The notes under the pieces are model-generated. The model was given only the letters and a program-made list of their open reading frames with translations. It was not told where the DNA came from and made no database searches. A stretch of DNA of 64,000 bases from Nemertoderma westbladi (lineage: Eukaryota > Xenacoelomorpha > Nemertodermatida > Nemertodermatidae): assembly GCA_032718475.1 (NCBI GenBank), contig JAUCBJ010007728.1:124001-188000 (forward strand). Direction: 5' to 3'. A program made the translations under genes and the position numbers. Below are positions 15,974-27,368 of this stretch, piece after piece; position 1 is the stretch's first letter; the number at the start of each line of letters is the position of its first letter.

Positions 15974-16133
15974 TAGCCAGACAACTGTAGCCTGTAGGCT
16001 GAGGTAAAAGTGGATGCTGGAGCGATACAACCGGTCCGTATAATATAAGCAGAATGCCAGCAAGATATGTAGGCCCGTGCCATAGACAGTAAGGGGGAAT
16101 AATGAAATAGGCCTATACTGTATATATCCATAC
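15974..16133 (-). repeat. Gypsy 3' LTR (minus orientation), ~160 bp
   Basis: Direct repeat of 20941-21100 with two transitions. The outer side carries an extra 14-bp tandem copy of AGACAACTGTAGCC (15964-15977), absent from the other LTR, so the true outer edge may be 15964. A 160-bp LTR is short for the superfamily. Canonical TG...CA ends are not obvious. Confidence 0.85.
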
Positions 16134-16147
16134 TAACTCCCCCTTTA
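16134..16147 (-). other. Gypsy polypurine tract
   Basis: Read on the minus strand, the bases just before the 3' LTR contain AAAGGGGGAG. That is the position and composition expected of the plus-strand primer of an LTR retrotransposon. Confidence 0.7.
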
Positions 16148-16237
16148 GGCGATTTTGTCAGATCAAAATTGTTTACAGTGAACCCCATACACCATATTAT
16201 AGTTTAAAAATAATAAATGACTATTCTAGTGTAATAA

Positions 16238-19128
16238 TTAATTTTTATAGTCTCCAAATTGAACAGTAGGTTTTGTTACACGAGTGCTGCGGCGTATTAC
16301 GCTCTTACTTTCAGTTTCCAACACCGGTGTTGGAACTGTTTTCTGTTGGGTTGGGTTCGGTGGTGTTTCGAGTTCAATGACCTCGTGGTAGCGACGGAGA
16401 AAACGTCTGTTTCGCCACCATGTACGACCTGATGGTAGTTTAACGTGGTAGTCTCGTCGTTTTCCGGCCCCAACTATAATACCGACACGATCCCAACGTT
16501 TAGATCTGGAGTCTTGGAGGCAAACTTTTGTGCCTATTAGGAATGGTTTGAGGTCCTGCGCCGTTGAATTGTAGTGTTTGACGGCTTTCTCGCGAATAGT
16601 TTTGTGTCGTGCGTCAGCTGTCTCGGCTGACTGCTGCCACTTCGGGTCAAATGAAGTGTGATGGGATGGTACACGCAATCGCAGGTTGCGCCCAAAAACG
16701 ATCTGGCTTGGTGAGCGACCATCCGCGTGTGGTGTGTTCCGTACCTCGAGTAATCCTTCGAGGAATTCCTCAGAATTTATGTCTGAGGTTGTCGTTTTTG
16801 CCAATAGACCTTTAATGAGTTTTACGTGGCATTCCGCGTGCCCGTTACTGGACGGAAAATGCGGCGTACTAGGCGCCCATTCGACCCCCCAACATTGCAG
16901 GAATTTCCTAAAGTTGGATGCGGCGAATTGAGGTCCGCCATCGCTTCGAAGTTTGGTTGGAATGCCTAAGTCGACGAAACATTTCCATAACACGCTGACG
17001 ACTTGTTGTGATGTTGGGTCATTACGCCATTGACCAACGAGTGGATAGCCAGATAATAAATCTGTGTAAACAATGTAGTGTCGGCCGGCGAGAGAGAATA
17101 GGTCTGTCGATGCGTGTTCGAAGGGTCTGGTTGGCTGTGGGTCAGTAACCAACGTCTCCTTCGGCAGGCTCGGTAGTCGTTCTTGGCACTGATGACATTG
17201 CTGAACCATTTGGATTATGTCGTTGTTTATTCCCGGCCAGTAGACTGCGGACCGCGCTCTTTGTTTCGTCCGCGTCATACCCTGGTGGGCGGCGTGTAGG
17301 CGTTCTAGAATTTCGGCTCGTTTCGCACTAGGTATAACCAGGTGTGGACCATATAATACCAGGCCGTTATCTACGGAGAGTTCGTTATGTATGGATTTAA
17401 ATTGCTGGACGAATCCGGAGGTGTGGTTTTCAGTTGTGAATCCGCTTAGGATTTCAGTAACTAATTGCTGATAGGCCTTATCGTTTAAGGCTACCTTCCG
17501 GATTTCCTCGATAACGGGGTCTGTTGTAGGTGGTTCTAGAACGTTTTCAGGATCTAAGTCCCGAGTATTAGTTAATGCTATCCGTATAGCTGCTATGGTT
17601 CTTGTGACATCGTCATCTTCCTTTAATAATTCATCAGTGGTATCGGGGTCATCCACTGGAGCTCGGCTGAGACAGTCTGCAATTTTATTGTCTTTACCTT
17701 TTTGCCACACTAATTCAAATTGATATTTCGATTGCAGCTGAGCTTTAATTCGCTGGAGTTTTGTATTATCGACTTGATCCAGGGTTTGTTTATTGAAGAT
17801 TGAAAGTAAAGGCCGATGGTCAGTCATAACTTTAAAACTTTCTAATCCAGCTAAATATAGGTGGCATTTACTCATTGCATATTTTATAGCAATGGCTTCC
17901 AATTCTATTGTGGCATACCGGGTTTCGGCGTCCGATATAAATCGGCTTCCACAGGCAATGAGCTTCCATTTATTATTATTATTTTGCAGTAAATCGAAGC
18001 CAAATCCGTGCAATCGACTGGCGTCTACTTCTAACCGTGTTTCAGCGTGCGGATCGAAGGGTACCAGGATTGGAGGTTTTAGAAGTGCGTATTTAACAGC
18101 CTCGAATGCATTATCATGCATTATTTCCCATGTAAAATGGTTGCGAGTTCGTAGTAACTCGCGCAACGGAGTCGCTGCAGCGCTGACTTCCGCGGAAAAG
18201 CAACCGAGTTGGTTAACGAGTCCCATAAAACTTCTGAGTTCACTTATGTTAGTTGGTTTGGGAAACTCGGAGATTGCCTTTACTTTGTTGGGGTCTGCCT
18301 CGATGCCGTTGTGTAAAACGATATATCCTGCGAACTTTACGCGTTCTTGAGCGAAGTTGAACTTTTCAGGATGGAGGGTGATGCCAAAATCCCGACAGCG
18401 TTGTAGAACCGAACGAACGCGTTCAACGTGAGTGTCAAACTCGACATCCTCGATGAGCAGGTCGTCTACGATTTTATTTATGTTGGCCATACCCTCAAAA
18501 GCCATGTCTCCCCTATAATTATATGAGTCCCCGCTGGATATGAAGCCCATCGGGGCCCGGCAGTACCGGTAGTGAGGTCTCGCGATCCTTCCGCCAACTC
18601 GACTTGCCAATAACCAGACTTAGCGTCGATTTTTGTGAAATAACGCGCGTCTGGTGTGCGGTCTGAGACAACGTCGAAAGGAGTTTTGGCATTGTGTATA
18701 GTTCGTTTCACCTGATTATTTAATTTGGTAAGGTCAACCGTGATGCGAATTTCATCCGGTCGACCGGGTTTGGGGCAAACAACCATGGGATGACACCAAT
18801 CTGTGGCCCGGTCACCCACCCGTTCAATGATGCCTTTGTCCAACATGTCGTTGAGTTCGGCGTGGGCTTTATCTCTGTACGCGTAGGGTATAGAGCGGGT
18901 GGCGTAGATGCAGAAAGGTTTTGCACCTTCCTTGACTTCTATAGTCATAGGGGGACCCAGCATCGGTTTAAGTTGGCCTTTGATGGCAAAGTCGTCACTA
19001 AACTCTTCCAGAAGTTTTTGTTTTATTTTTTCTACGAGTTCAGCATCTATGTTAATAGGTGCAACCACTTTATTTTCCTTCACTAAATGGAGTGGTGTGG
19101 GGAATTCGTCGTGGACGATGTTGAAGGC
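16238..19128 (-). pseudogene. pol: Gypsy pol: reverse transcriptase, RNase H, integrase (broken in RT)
   Basis: The pol frame is open from 19128 and overlaps the end of gag-protease in the -1 frame, the usual Gypsy arrangement. The order is RT (KIDAKSGYWQVEL; RAPMGFISSGD; catalytic VDD in KIVDDLLIED near 18465), RNase H (VDAS, ELEA, TDHRPL, IADCLSR), integrase zinc region (HAAHQG ... CHQCQ) and DDE core (STDLFS, RSDGGPQF, NGHAEC), then a basic C-terminus. Near 18568-18572, between the LTT and YRYCRAP motifs, roughly 20-26 nt are missing compared with the family. This shifts the frame and splits pol into 18478-19128 and 16238-18610. The rest of pol is open, so the break is probably young. Reverse transcription and integration enzymes are identified by motif; this copy cannot make a full RT. 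Confidence 0.9.
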
Positions 19129-20732
19129 TTAACAACTGTAAAGGAAAGATAAATATCTTTAATTCCGTCACAAATATAAACCCATTCGTTGTAACGCATG
19201 TTTTCAATCTGTAGAGTTAGTTTTAAACGTCCTATACATTTTATTGGATTGCTGTTTATTGCTTCCAGTGGCTCGTCTAATTCTCTAAGTTTATTTATAG
19301 ATATACCGAGGCGATTTAGAATACCGATTCCGCCAGCGGTGACGTCTGCGCCGGTGTCTGCAATGCAAGCGCTTGTTGTTAGCAGTTTCCCCGTACCGGT
19401 ATGCACGAATTGTATGGAGATGCGAGGTTTACCGGCCTCCCGGGCTAGTTCGCGTGGTTCGACGCCAATTTTCGCGAGGGAAATCGCACTGGAAGTTGCC
19501 TTCTTTGGTTGGCGACATAGATGGGTGAAGTGGCCGATACGTTCGCATTTTTTGCATTCGCGGCCAATGGCTTTACACGGTTTATCTTTCTCGTGAGGCC
19601 AAACTCCACCACATTTCCAGCAGCGATTATTGTCTCGTATTTGTGGATGGGGTTTGAATTGTCGACCTTTACTGGAGCTCCGTTGGCTATCTGACTTACT
19701 AAAATTACGCCCTCGGTTCTGAGGTTTAACTGCGTTAACTTTGTATGTCAGTCGTTGATCTTCCCGAACAGCCAGCTCCCGATTACGGCAAAAATCGACA
19801 GTTTCATCGCGGGATAGGGCAGGCCTTTTACCCAAAAGTTCCTGGCGTACCTCCTCATCCCGTATACCGCAAACTATTAAAGTGGAGATCCAGTCCTCCT
19901 TTGTCATAACTTCGATGTTTGCGTCATCCACCAGTTCGCACAACTGAATGTAGTAATCGTCGAACGACTGTTTGTCTTCCTGTTTAGTCCGTACCAGTTT
20001 GTAGCGGTCTACAGTTATATTCTGTTGTGCGCGGAGGTGTTCCCGTATTTTTACGAGGATTTCGTCCGTTGACAGTCAGGTATCTTGAGGAATTTTGACA
20101 GCATAATGCATCCGGTTCAGGAAATCAGGGCTGCAGTATGAAAAGAACGTTGCCACCTGATCTTCCATAGGTTTGCTGTCGAGTTTTGTCACCCGGGCAT
20201 AATTGCGCCATGTTGTCTCCCACCGTTTAAATGTTTTGTAGGAAACGTCGTCCTCGATAATGTTTCGCGGGTGTACAGTGAGTTTGATTGCCTCGCGGTC
20301 TTTGGGACGTCTGGAGCTTCCGTGCGTTGCCGATCCCGGGCCCGCAACTGCTATTACGTCGCGCTCTTCCCGCAATCCCTCAAGTAAATGCTGTTGGTTT
20401 TGATCGACGAGGTAGAGGAGTTGTCTGTGCTCTTCCGCCCGTTCTCGTCGTTCAACCCGCTGTTCTTCCATTCGTTTAGCATCCTGGTCGACAAAGTGCG
20501 CGAGGAGTTTAGCTAAATCGGAACCTCCGACTTCTCCGGTTTGTTCAGGTTCTGATTCTGCTCCTTCTACGAACTTTAGCAACCGTTTTCTAAGAACCGT
20601 TGTTGCCATTCTGTGGCTGTACTTAATTCCGGCATTTGCGAGGTGTGCTTTAATAGTCGCCCGGTCAAGGTGTTCTATCGAAGCTGGATCAATTTCCCAC
20701 ATTTCATCCTGGGTTGGGAGTTCGTCCATCAC
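19083..20732 (-). pseudogene. gag: Gypsy gag-protease (one in-frame TGA)
   Basis: The reading frame starts at the ATG at 20732 and runs to a TAG at 19083. It is interrupted by one TGA at 20076-20078, after which the same frame continues. The N-terminus (residues about 15-55) resembles a SAP-type helix-turn-helix segment, followed by a charged Arg/Glu coiled-coil-like part. The C-terminal half has two zinc-binding motifs (CWKCGGVWPHEKDKPC and CKKCERIGHFTHLC) and an aspartic protease signature ADTGADVT near residue 480. It encodes the capsid/nucleocapsid polyprotein and protease of the element. The stop truncates it before the zinc region. Its end overlaps the pol frame by about 45 nt, consistent with -1 frameshifting. 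A single base change would account for the stop, and the 98-99% LTR identity agrees with recent loss. Confidence 0.88.
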
Positions 20733-20940
20733 GCAAATTAAATAGGCCTATGTTTTTTTAATATATGAAATTTCAAATTATTAATTAGCAAGCAAATAAC
20801 GTCAGAACGTGCAGACGTACAGTCGATCGATGATCGATCGGTGATATTGCAGTGCAGTTTATTGCGTAAGTTCAAGCGCAGCGCGGTACTGGTACTGCGC
20901 CTATCTCACTGCGCCATGGTATGTCCGGCTGTCCGGTACA
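20733..20940 (-). other. Gypsy 5' leader
   Basis: Untranslated stretch between the 5' LTR and gag ATG. It contains a GATC-rich palindromic run (CGATCGATGATCGATCG at about 20824-20840). I could not identify a tRNA primer binding site next to the LTR. Confidence 0.6.
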
Positions 20941-21100
20941 TAGCCAGACAACTGTAGCCTGTAGGCTGAGGTAAAAATGGATGCTGGAGCGACACAACCG
21001 GTCCGTATAATATAAGCAGAATGCCAGCAAGATATGTAGGCCCGTGCCATAGACAGTAAGGGGGAATAATGAAATAGGCCTATACTGTATATATCCATAC
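20941..21100 (-). repeat. Gypsy 5' LTR (minus orientation)
   Basis: Matches 15974-16133 except for two transitions. Read on the minus strand it begins near GTATGGATATATACAG and ends in CTGTCTGGCTA-like sequence. The satellite resumes immediately on the outer side. Confidence 0.88.
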
Positions 21101-21850
21101 CAATATGTGGCTGTCTGAGTGGAGCGATAAGTAGCCTATCTCCTTGTTAATATTGTTGTGTTCTAGAATATTTATTATAGTTTCATCGTATTGCCAAAGT
21201 GACTAGAGCTGAAGTTGACTCATAATACAATAATTCACCTCAAATATCTCAGCTATTTCATGAACATAATGAAGTATTAAAGCCATCTCGAAATCCTTGG
21301 TGTTTTTCTGCAATAATTTATCAGAATATCCTCTGTTTTTTTACAAAAACCATATCGATTTTCATATTTATAACTTCTAACCCACTCCAAGAGATAGAGA
21401 ATCTTAGATGAATGTCACAAGAACAGGTAACACTTACATTTATAGAAGTAATCAGCTGTTATTTGCTACGTCTTTCCGCTGAGGATGAATGCATTTTGAT
21501 TGTGTCAGAACACCCCCTATCTGTGGTTGTATGAGTGGAGAGATAAGTAGCCTAACTCCCTATTAATATTGTTGTGTTCTAGAATATTTTTAATAGTTTC
21601 ATCGTATTGCCAAAGTGACTGGAGCTAAAGTTATTATGTAATGCAATAATTCACCTCAAATATCTCAGCTATTTCATGAACATAATGAAGTATTAAAGCC
21701 ATCTCGAAATCCTTGGTGTTTATCTGCAATAATTTATCAGAATATCCTCTGTTTTTTTACAAAAACCATATCGATTTTCATATTTATAACTTCTAACCCA
21801 CTCCAAGAGATAGAGAATCTTAAATGAAAGTCACAAGAACAGGTAACACT
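21101..21850. repeat. Satellite, short block between Gypsy and BEL element A
   Basis: About 1.8 monomers of the left-block type (GGCTGTCTGAGTGGAGCG, TGACTCATAATAC variants). The block stops at AACAGGTAACACTTA, where element A begins; in an intact monomer the next bases would be CATTTATAG. Confidence 0.93.
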
Positions 21851-23627
21851 TATGTAAGGTCCAGATCCTAGTAACGATGTATCTTACTATGAGACTCTAG
21901 TAATGTATACGGGCTCGTACAGTATCTGACAACAAATCCCAGTCCAGGATATCTAAACAAACAGATACAATACACAAACGACTACTGGCGAGGAACAGAG
22001 CCTAGTATCTATTCTATGTACGTGAGCGGGTCTAATGCCTACGTACTAGACAAAAGGATACCTGTCCTCTAACCGGTGAGGCAGATGTACAGTTACAGTA
22101 ACAGACCAAACTCACAGGAAAACAATCCCCGCGCAGCGAATCCTAACTATCACTGACAGTCCTAAATACAGTAACTTGCCGCGGTGTGATTTATATGGTT
22201 TATATACGAGCTAGTGGGTTAACAGACCTAGCGTAACAACACTGATTCTGTCCTAAATCAGTCGAAAAGGGGTCGTGCCTAATGTAACAATAACTGATCC
22301 CCCTGTACGAAATCAGTCTAAAGGGTCAGGCCTAAATGTAACAATACTGCTGAACAGGAACCAACAGTTTAATAACGAAAATGAAATACTCTCTCTTGCC
22401 GCAACTAAATATCAGATCCTAATTTTATAAATACAGATAATTTCTGCCTAAAGTAATGTATAGTGCGCTATAGCTAGTAGAACTCTAAGGGCGAATATGT
22501 TTTAGGGCGTGTGTGTGTGGGTGTGTTACAAATAAAACAATTTCGTGTATTTCCTTTTACTAGGTTTTAGTGATTTTCTGACCGAAATGATACCGTGCGC
22601 TAGCTACTAAAATAAACCAGTCGCGTTTTGTAGAACTTTATACTCACAAATGACGTCAAAGCTCTCTCCTTCCTATCCACAACACAATGGGCAACCACGG
22701 TGTTAGTAACTACACCCGTGATCGGCACTAATACCAGATTCTGGTTGTAAGATAAGAAATAGGGGTTAATCGCTACCGTACGTTAGCTGATCTGGTATAC
22801 AAATTTGATTCTAGAACTTTGTTGCCGCGGTAGTTAGCAGCAATACCTATCAGTACGTGGCAAGGCGCGGTAGGATATTAATAAACCTCCCTAGGCCAAG
22901 CAGTGTGCCGGTAGCAGAAATGCTCCTTGCCTGATCAAATAGCTAACTCCAGACAGGGGGGGGGGGGGGGTACTAATGTACGTTCTACAAAGCGAACCGG
23001 TACCAAACAGTCAGTACTACGAATCACTAAATTATGGAACATATGCTGTCCGTACCTATGTACTCGCGTACTGACGAATGGCAATAGTTCGCACCTGTAT
23101 GTAGGAAGAACAGGTTAACCCAGGGGTTCGTAGGACATAATAAAGGGGGGGGGGTGTTTCTGTCTGAATATAATTATTTGATCCTAAATTTGCGGCGTCC
23201 AGGACGGCGTCACGCTTACCCTGATCTATAGGTCTTACGGCGGGCAAGGGCATCGAACAAAGTCTTACCTTTCTCACAAAGCGGGCGCTGCATGGCAAGT
23301 AGAGTATTTCGAAGGGCAAAGGGGGTGCGCGGTCAATCCAATGTCGGCGCTAGCGTGTTGTGGACATCCTTTCCCTGCGTTACTGACGGCCTAACGGTCT
23401 AGGCTGCCATCTTCCCGATGTTTGGCTGTCCCAAAGTTGGACCAAAAGAAAACATGTTCAGGAATTTGCAGTATATTTACAGTTTTACAAAGGATTTATC
23501 AAACAAAGTTTCAACAAGAAACCAAATAAACTAATAACAATTTACTAAAGATAGATGATCTAAAAGGGGTAACGAGGCAGTAAGAAGGGTGGTTTTTTAC
23601 AAGAAGTGATAACCGAAGGCAAACCGG

Positions 23628-23636
23628 CCTTTTATA
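23628..23636 (-). promoter_or_regulatory. TATA box of element A LTR
   Basis: TATAAAAGG on the minus strand, about 290 bp into the LTR and downstream of the CCAAT-containing direct repeats. It sits at the place corresponding to the TATA of element B. Confidence 0.65.
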
Positions 23637-23648
23637 CTAAATATCACA

Positions 23649-23849
23649 CATGGAAACCAAACATAATTTTCCACATCTTCACATTTGAGCAATAAAGTGC
23701 TTTGTGCCCTATGATTGGCCCAGCTCATCGTTCAACGCAATCCGGCCCTTGCACTAATCTGGGACATGGAATCCTAACAGAATTTTCCATTGCCTCACAT
23801 TTGAGCAATAAGATAATTTATGCCCCATGATTGGCCTGGCTCATCTTTC
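23649..23849 (-). repeat. Imperfect direct repeat in U3 of element A (period ~116 bp)
   Basis: Two copies of about 85 bp (23649-23732 and 23764-23849) share AATTTTCC, CACATTTGAGCAATAA, CCYATGATTGGCC and GCTCATC. On the sense strand each contains a CCAAT box (GGCCAATCAT), and a third CCAAT lies at about 23870. This looks like a duplicated enhancer upstream of the core promoter. Confidence 0.75.
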
Positions 23850-23925
23850 GCTACGTTGTACGCTTCTCATTGGTCCGCCAATTAGCACCAAATGAAATTA
23901 AATGGCCCCAAAATACAAATTTCCC

Positions 23926-23964
23926 GACCGGGATTCGAACTCGTAACGAGTTCGAATCCCGGTC
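23926..23964. repeat. Perfect 18-bp inverted repeat made of B-box sequence
   Basis: Arms at 23926-23943 and 23947-23964 (GACCGGGATTCGAACTCG and its exact reverse complement) are separated by TAA. The T-arm/B-box of the tRNA-like unit is thus present in both orientations. Confidence 0.9.
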
Positions 23965-24010
23965 TGTAATGTAACCAACGCCTTAACCATCTGACCACTA
24001 CGCCACGAGA
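23926..24010 (-). other. tRNA-like sequence abutting the 3' LTR of element A
   Basis: On the minus strand the sequence reads as a tRNA-like unit: an A-box/D-arm region (GTAGTGGTCAGATGGTTAAGG) and two B-box-like cores (GGATTCGAAC and GAGTTCGAATCC). Stem pairing is imperfect, so it may be a degenerate tRNA or a Pol III-like promoter module rather than a working tRNA. A related sequence holds the same place in element B. Confidence 0.6.
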
Positions 24011-24381
24011 GTACCTAAGGGTTTTATGTGTACAAATATGAATAGGCAATATTACATTACTGTAACTTAATCAAAATGCGTCGGATTTTCGAAAGTTTTT
24101 ACGTTAAAGTTAAACTACAAATGCTACCTTATAGTGAAATAATTCATCACCGCTCCATGAAAACAGTAAGTAAGACTGTTTTCACCAATCGAAATATAAA
24201 ATATTTACAAACTACTTCTAAATCTACTGGTAGGGCCTAAAATATAAAATATAATCACTATCTAATTATTGCATACTTAATATTGCAGATACGGCATAAA
24301 TACATACGTACATACATACAAATCGTACAGATCAGAATCGTACAAATCGGTAGGCTCGCAAGCCTTCCTTCCACTCGCTTT
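24011..24381 (-). other. Element A 3' untranslated region after ORF2
   Basis: AT-rich stretch without a gene. It holds a perfect 10-bp hairpin (TGAAAACAGT / ACTGTTTTCA, 24158-24184), a TACA/CATA microsatellite (24300-24325) and one copy of the 20-bp palindrome (24349-24368). The hairpin and the GTTTTCATGGAGCGGT sequence beside it recur in element B. Confidence 0.7.
24349..24368 (-). repeat. 20-bp palindrome copy A1 (3' UTR)
   Basis: Sense strand GGAAGGCTTGCGAGCCTACC, 13 bp after the ORF2 stop of element A. Untranslated. Confidence 0.9.
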
Positions 24382-25799
24382 CTATTCCTTCGCTGAGCGG
24401 GCTCGTCCACGTCCTCTAGTGCGATTGGGGGGTGGTCGAGGTCGAACTGGGCTCGGACTTTGGCGTCGAGTCGTCGGTGGTTCCAAAACGCTAGGAAAGG
24501 GAACGACGGGAGTTTCGCACATCCGCCGTGCGCTCAATCCTCTAAATCCTCGTCCGATTCCAACTGTCGGCTTAACATCGGATCTAGTCTCTACAACGCT
24601 AGGAGGAAGTCGAAAGGGTAGGACCGTTCCGTCCGTTGACACCTCGCTCTCTGACGTCGTTTGAATCCTAATGGGTTCAGTCAAAGCGTATCCTGTCCCT
24701 CCGCGTGGTTCTCTAGCAAGGGAAACCGTGCCCCGAGTCATCCGGATTTGCGACTTCGATGTCGTCCTCTCGGCGACATTTACTATCTTCTTAATCTCTT
24801 GTCCGGCCTTCTGGGCTTTGAGTATACGAAATTGCTGATCATCCTGTGGGTGACGCGTCTTCTCTGCTAACGGCGTGGCCTTGAAGCCAGTCTCACGCAA
24901 AACGTCGGTCTCGTCCGGAATGCACGAGGTTACGCGTTTGTGATAAAATGCGCTCCAGTATGCCCAAGCTATCGAATGCCAGGCTCCTCGATTCCGCTGT
25001 TCAACTCGCAGTTTATCGAATTCTCCGGCGGTAATCTTGTTCACCACAGTTTGAAAGTTCCAAGTATTCTTGTTGTCGGGGTGCACTTGTAAGAAATAGT
25101 CCCGCACAATTTTGAATCCACTGTCCAACGGCAATATATCCAATACCTCCAACAATTCATCATACTGAGGCATAGCCGATACATATCCTTCCTTTGACAT
25201 TATGAGAGGGTTTACGGCCCAAAATCCCAAATGTGCTCTCATAGGGAAGCGGCGTCGCTGCGTCGATACATGCTCGTCTGCTAGATCCTCCCAATGGTCG
25301 AATAATTGTCGAACGATTTTAACTGACATGTGCTCATAGGGGACGTCTCTAAGTTGACATTCGGATGCCCTATGGCCCTTAATATTACAATAAGTACACT
25401 GCGCCACGAAACGCCAGCAAGTGTAGAAAGTGTGCGAACGTGATCCCCGCACCAGTTGCATACTAAATCCGGTAGAGATATGTGCTTCGCTCCGCACTTC
25501 TTTGCGTGATGGCCAGTTGCTCCGCATCTGCCACAAATAGTGTTGGCAGGATACCAAACTCGCTCATAGATGAGATCTCAGATGGGGCGAGCGCTACCGT
25601 CCACGTGATAATTCTCATCATCTGGGTCAGTCGGTATGTTCGTCTCTGTAGGTTGTACACAAACCATGGCGTCTCTTTTCTCCAACTCGCGTATCTCAGT
25701 TCGCGTCTTCCTCGGAAGGTTCTCCTCTATCTCTATGAGTTGCCATAACGGTTCGTCTATTAGCGCCAACTCGGTCGGATCCACATCGTCATGATGGGC

Positions 25800-25819
25800 G
25801 GTAGGCTCGCGAGCCTTCC
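25800..25819 (-). repeat. 20-bp palindrome copy A2 (ORF2, KAREPT frame)
   Basis: Sense GGAAGGCTCGCGAGCCTACC, read as K-A-R-E-P-T in ORF2. The matching place in element B is degenerate. Confidence 0.9.
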
Positions 25820-27348
25820 AGGATCCTTCCGGGCGTTCGAATTCCGCGTGGCGTTCCCCGTCGTAGGGTACTAACGTTAACATCGACGGTATGTCGACTA
25901 GACTTCCCGCGTGAGTGAGATAGACGTCCCTGAAAACGCTAAGTCCCGCTCGCGTGAAAACTTCGCAGTGCGCATCGGTGTTATAAAAGGGTTGGAGAAA
26001 TCGTCGGAATACATCAGTATGCGTCCTTCCTCCATCGTAAAAGGTATGTCCTTCGCCAAGACATAACGGGTGTCGCTTTAGGGTTCTGGATACTACGTCC
26101 GCGATGAAACAAACGTTAACCGAAGATTCTATCGCTAAATAGTATTGCAAGATTATCCGCGGAGGTGAAGTAATCGCCCAATACACGCAACCTCGCCACT
26201 TCAACTGTGACTCAAACTCGTTTACGCTGGGGATATCTCCCTCTCCGTATACGTCCGTGTATTTGTTCCTCTTACTCTCCTTGTAATCCCAACTGAACAT
26301 TAGATATGAGATATAACCCGTCCCAGTTTTTAGCGTGTTATACTCCCTAAAATATCCTTGCTCAATAGCCCAAAGCAACAATAATGGTCTAGTATCCACG
26401 TATGGCGTAGGCAATCGGTCCTCTTCCGTGGGCATCCCTGCAAAGTCGCTAATAAGGTCATCCCGTACACCGGATCCGATCTTGACGATGCTCTTATCCA
26501 ACACAACGTCTCGCACGGCCTTTGGCAACATCCTAGCTTCTATGCTACAAGCCAGGTCCATGGATTTAACTATCCGTTTTATCATCGCGTGTCTTTGCGT
26601 CGTTCCTTCCGGCATAGGCATCTTCCCATCACTCCTCTGTCGGCTGAAGACATGTAACACGCCATCTGGTGCTCTAATCTGTATAGTCTTTGAAGTGAGG
26701 CTTTGCTGATGGCTTCCTCCTTCATTATCGTAAAACATATAACCATTCTCTTTCAGAGATCGGCTAGTCACATCCCAATCGTCGAGTAAATCGTCGGTAG
26801 GGTTCCAAATTCTCCCAATCGACTTTTCATCATCGAAACTAATAGGTTTACCGGTCCAATTGGTCGCGATATCGGTGTCGGTCTCAAACGTTCCAACTCC
26901 GATCCATAATCGAATCGTTTTCGTCAGATATCCTCGCAAGATACAAGGTGCGATATCCGTCCCCGCGCGATCCACTTCCTTAAAGTCCGTAATATGTGGA
27001 GGCACGTTGCGTACGATTTTTTGAACTATTACTTTACGCAACTCGGCTGATTCTAACACATCACCGAAGGTAACCGATGGGAGGAAATCCAGGTTCGAGA
27101 TGATCTCCGGGTGTTCAACTATAGGGATCTCGTAAGTTGTCTCCTTCCGGGTCGGTATACTAATAGGAAAACTAGTTGGTCTCGCAACCGGTACTATCGC
27201 TCCAGTGGAATGGGGCTGAGGTTCTCGCGTCATCTCGACATGAGGTATCTGTAGTCTCTGCGACAAACGCTGAGCAAAGGTGATACTATCGAAGAGCTCG
27301 GGTGTCATCTCCTTGGGTTCGGTTTGATCGTGGGATATCCAATAGAAT

Positions 27349-27368
27349 GGTAGGCTCGCGAGCCTTCC
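27349..27368 (-). repeat. 20-bp palindrome copy A3 (ORF2, GRLASLP frame)
   Basis: Sense GGAAGGCTCGCGAGCCTACC, read as G-R-L-A-S-L-P. Matches copy B7 of element B. Confidence 0.9.

Larger units (their letters stand above)
15964..21104 (-). mobile_element. Ty3/Gypsy LTR retrotransposon inserted in satellite
   Basis: A 5.1-kb element interrupts a satellite monomer: the left flank stops in GGAACAACCC and the right flank resumes at TGTGGCTGTCTGAGTGG. It has direct terminal repeats of at least 160 bp, a polypurine tract beside the left one, and minus-strand gag-protease then RT-RNase H-integrase. RNase H before integrase, and the zinc-knuckle/protease arrangement, are those of Ty3/Gypsy; the spacing of the knuckle region suggests a Mag/K02A2.6-like lineage, but that is tentative. 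The two LTRs differ at 2 of 160 aligned bases, so insertion was recent. A clean target-site duplication could not be defined because the satellite is altered at both junctions. Confidence 0.9.
21851..23922 (-). repeat. Element A 3' LTR (single copy, inner edge approximate)
   Basis: On the minus strand this region follows the tRNA-like sequence as the B LTR does, and shares patches with it, notably the segment with CACACCGCGGCAA, GGATTCGCTGCGCGGG and CTGCCTCACCGGTTA (22190-22070). The outer end is ...TTACA, giving TG...CA-type termini. It contains homopolymer G runs at 22956-22970 (15 G) and 23145-23154. Only one LTR copy of A is in the window, so the inner boundary near 23922 is inferred from position. 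No credible protein gene lies here; the open frames are short and unconserved. Confidence 0.65.

Noticed and set aside
17793-18350. 185-codon plus-strand frame inside Gypsy pol, and other antisense frames in pol and ORF2
   Set aside because: They are shadows of minus-strand RT, RNase H or integrase coding sequence, with no recognisable motif of their own.
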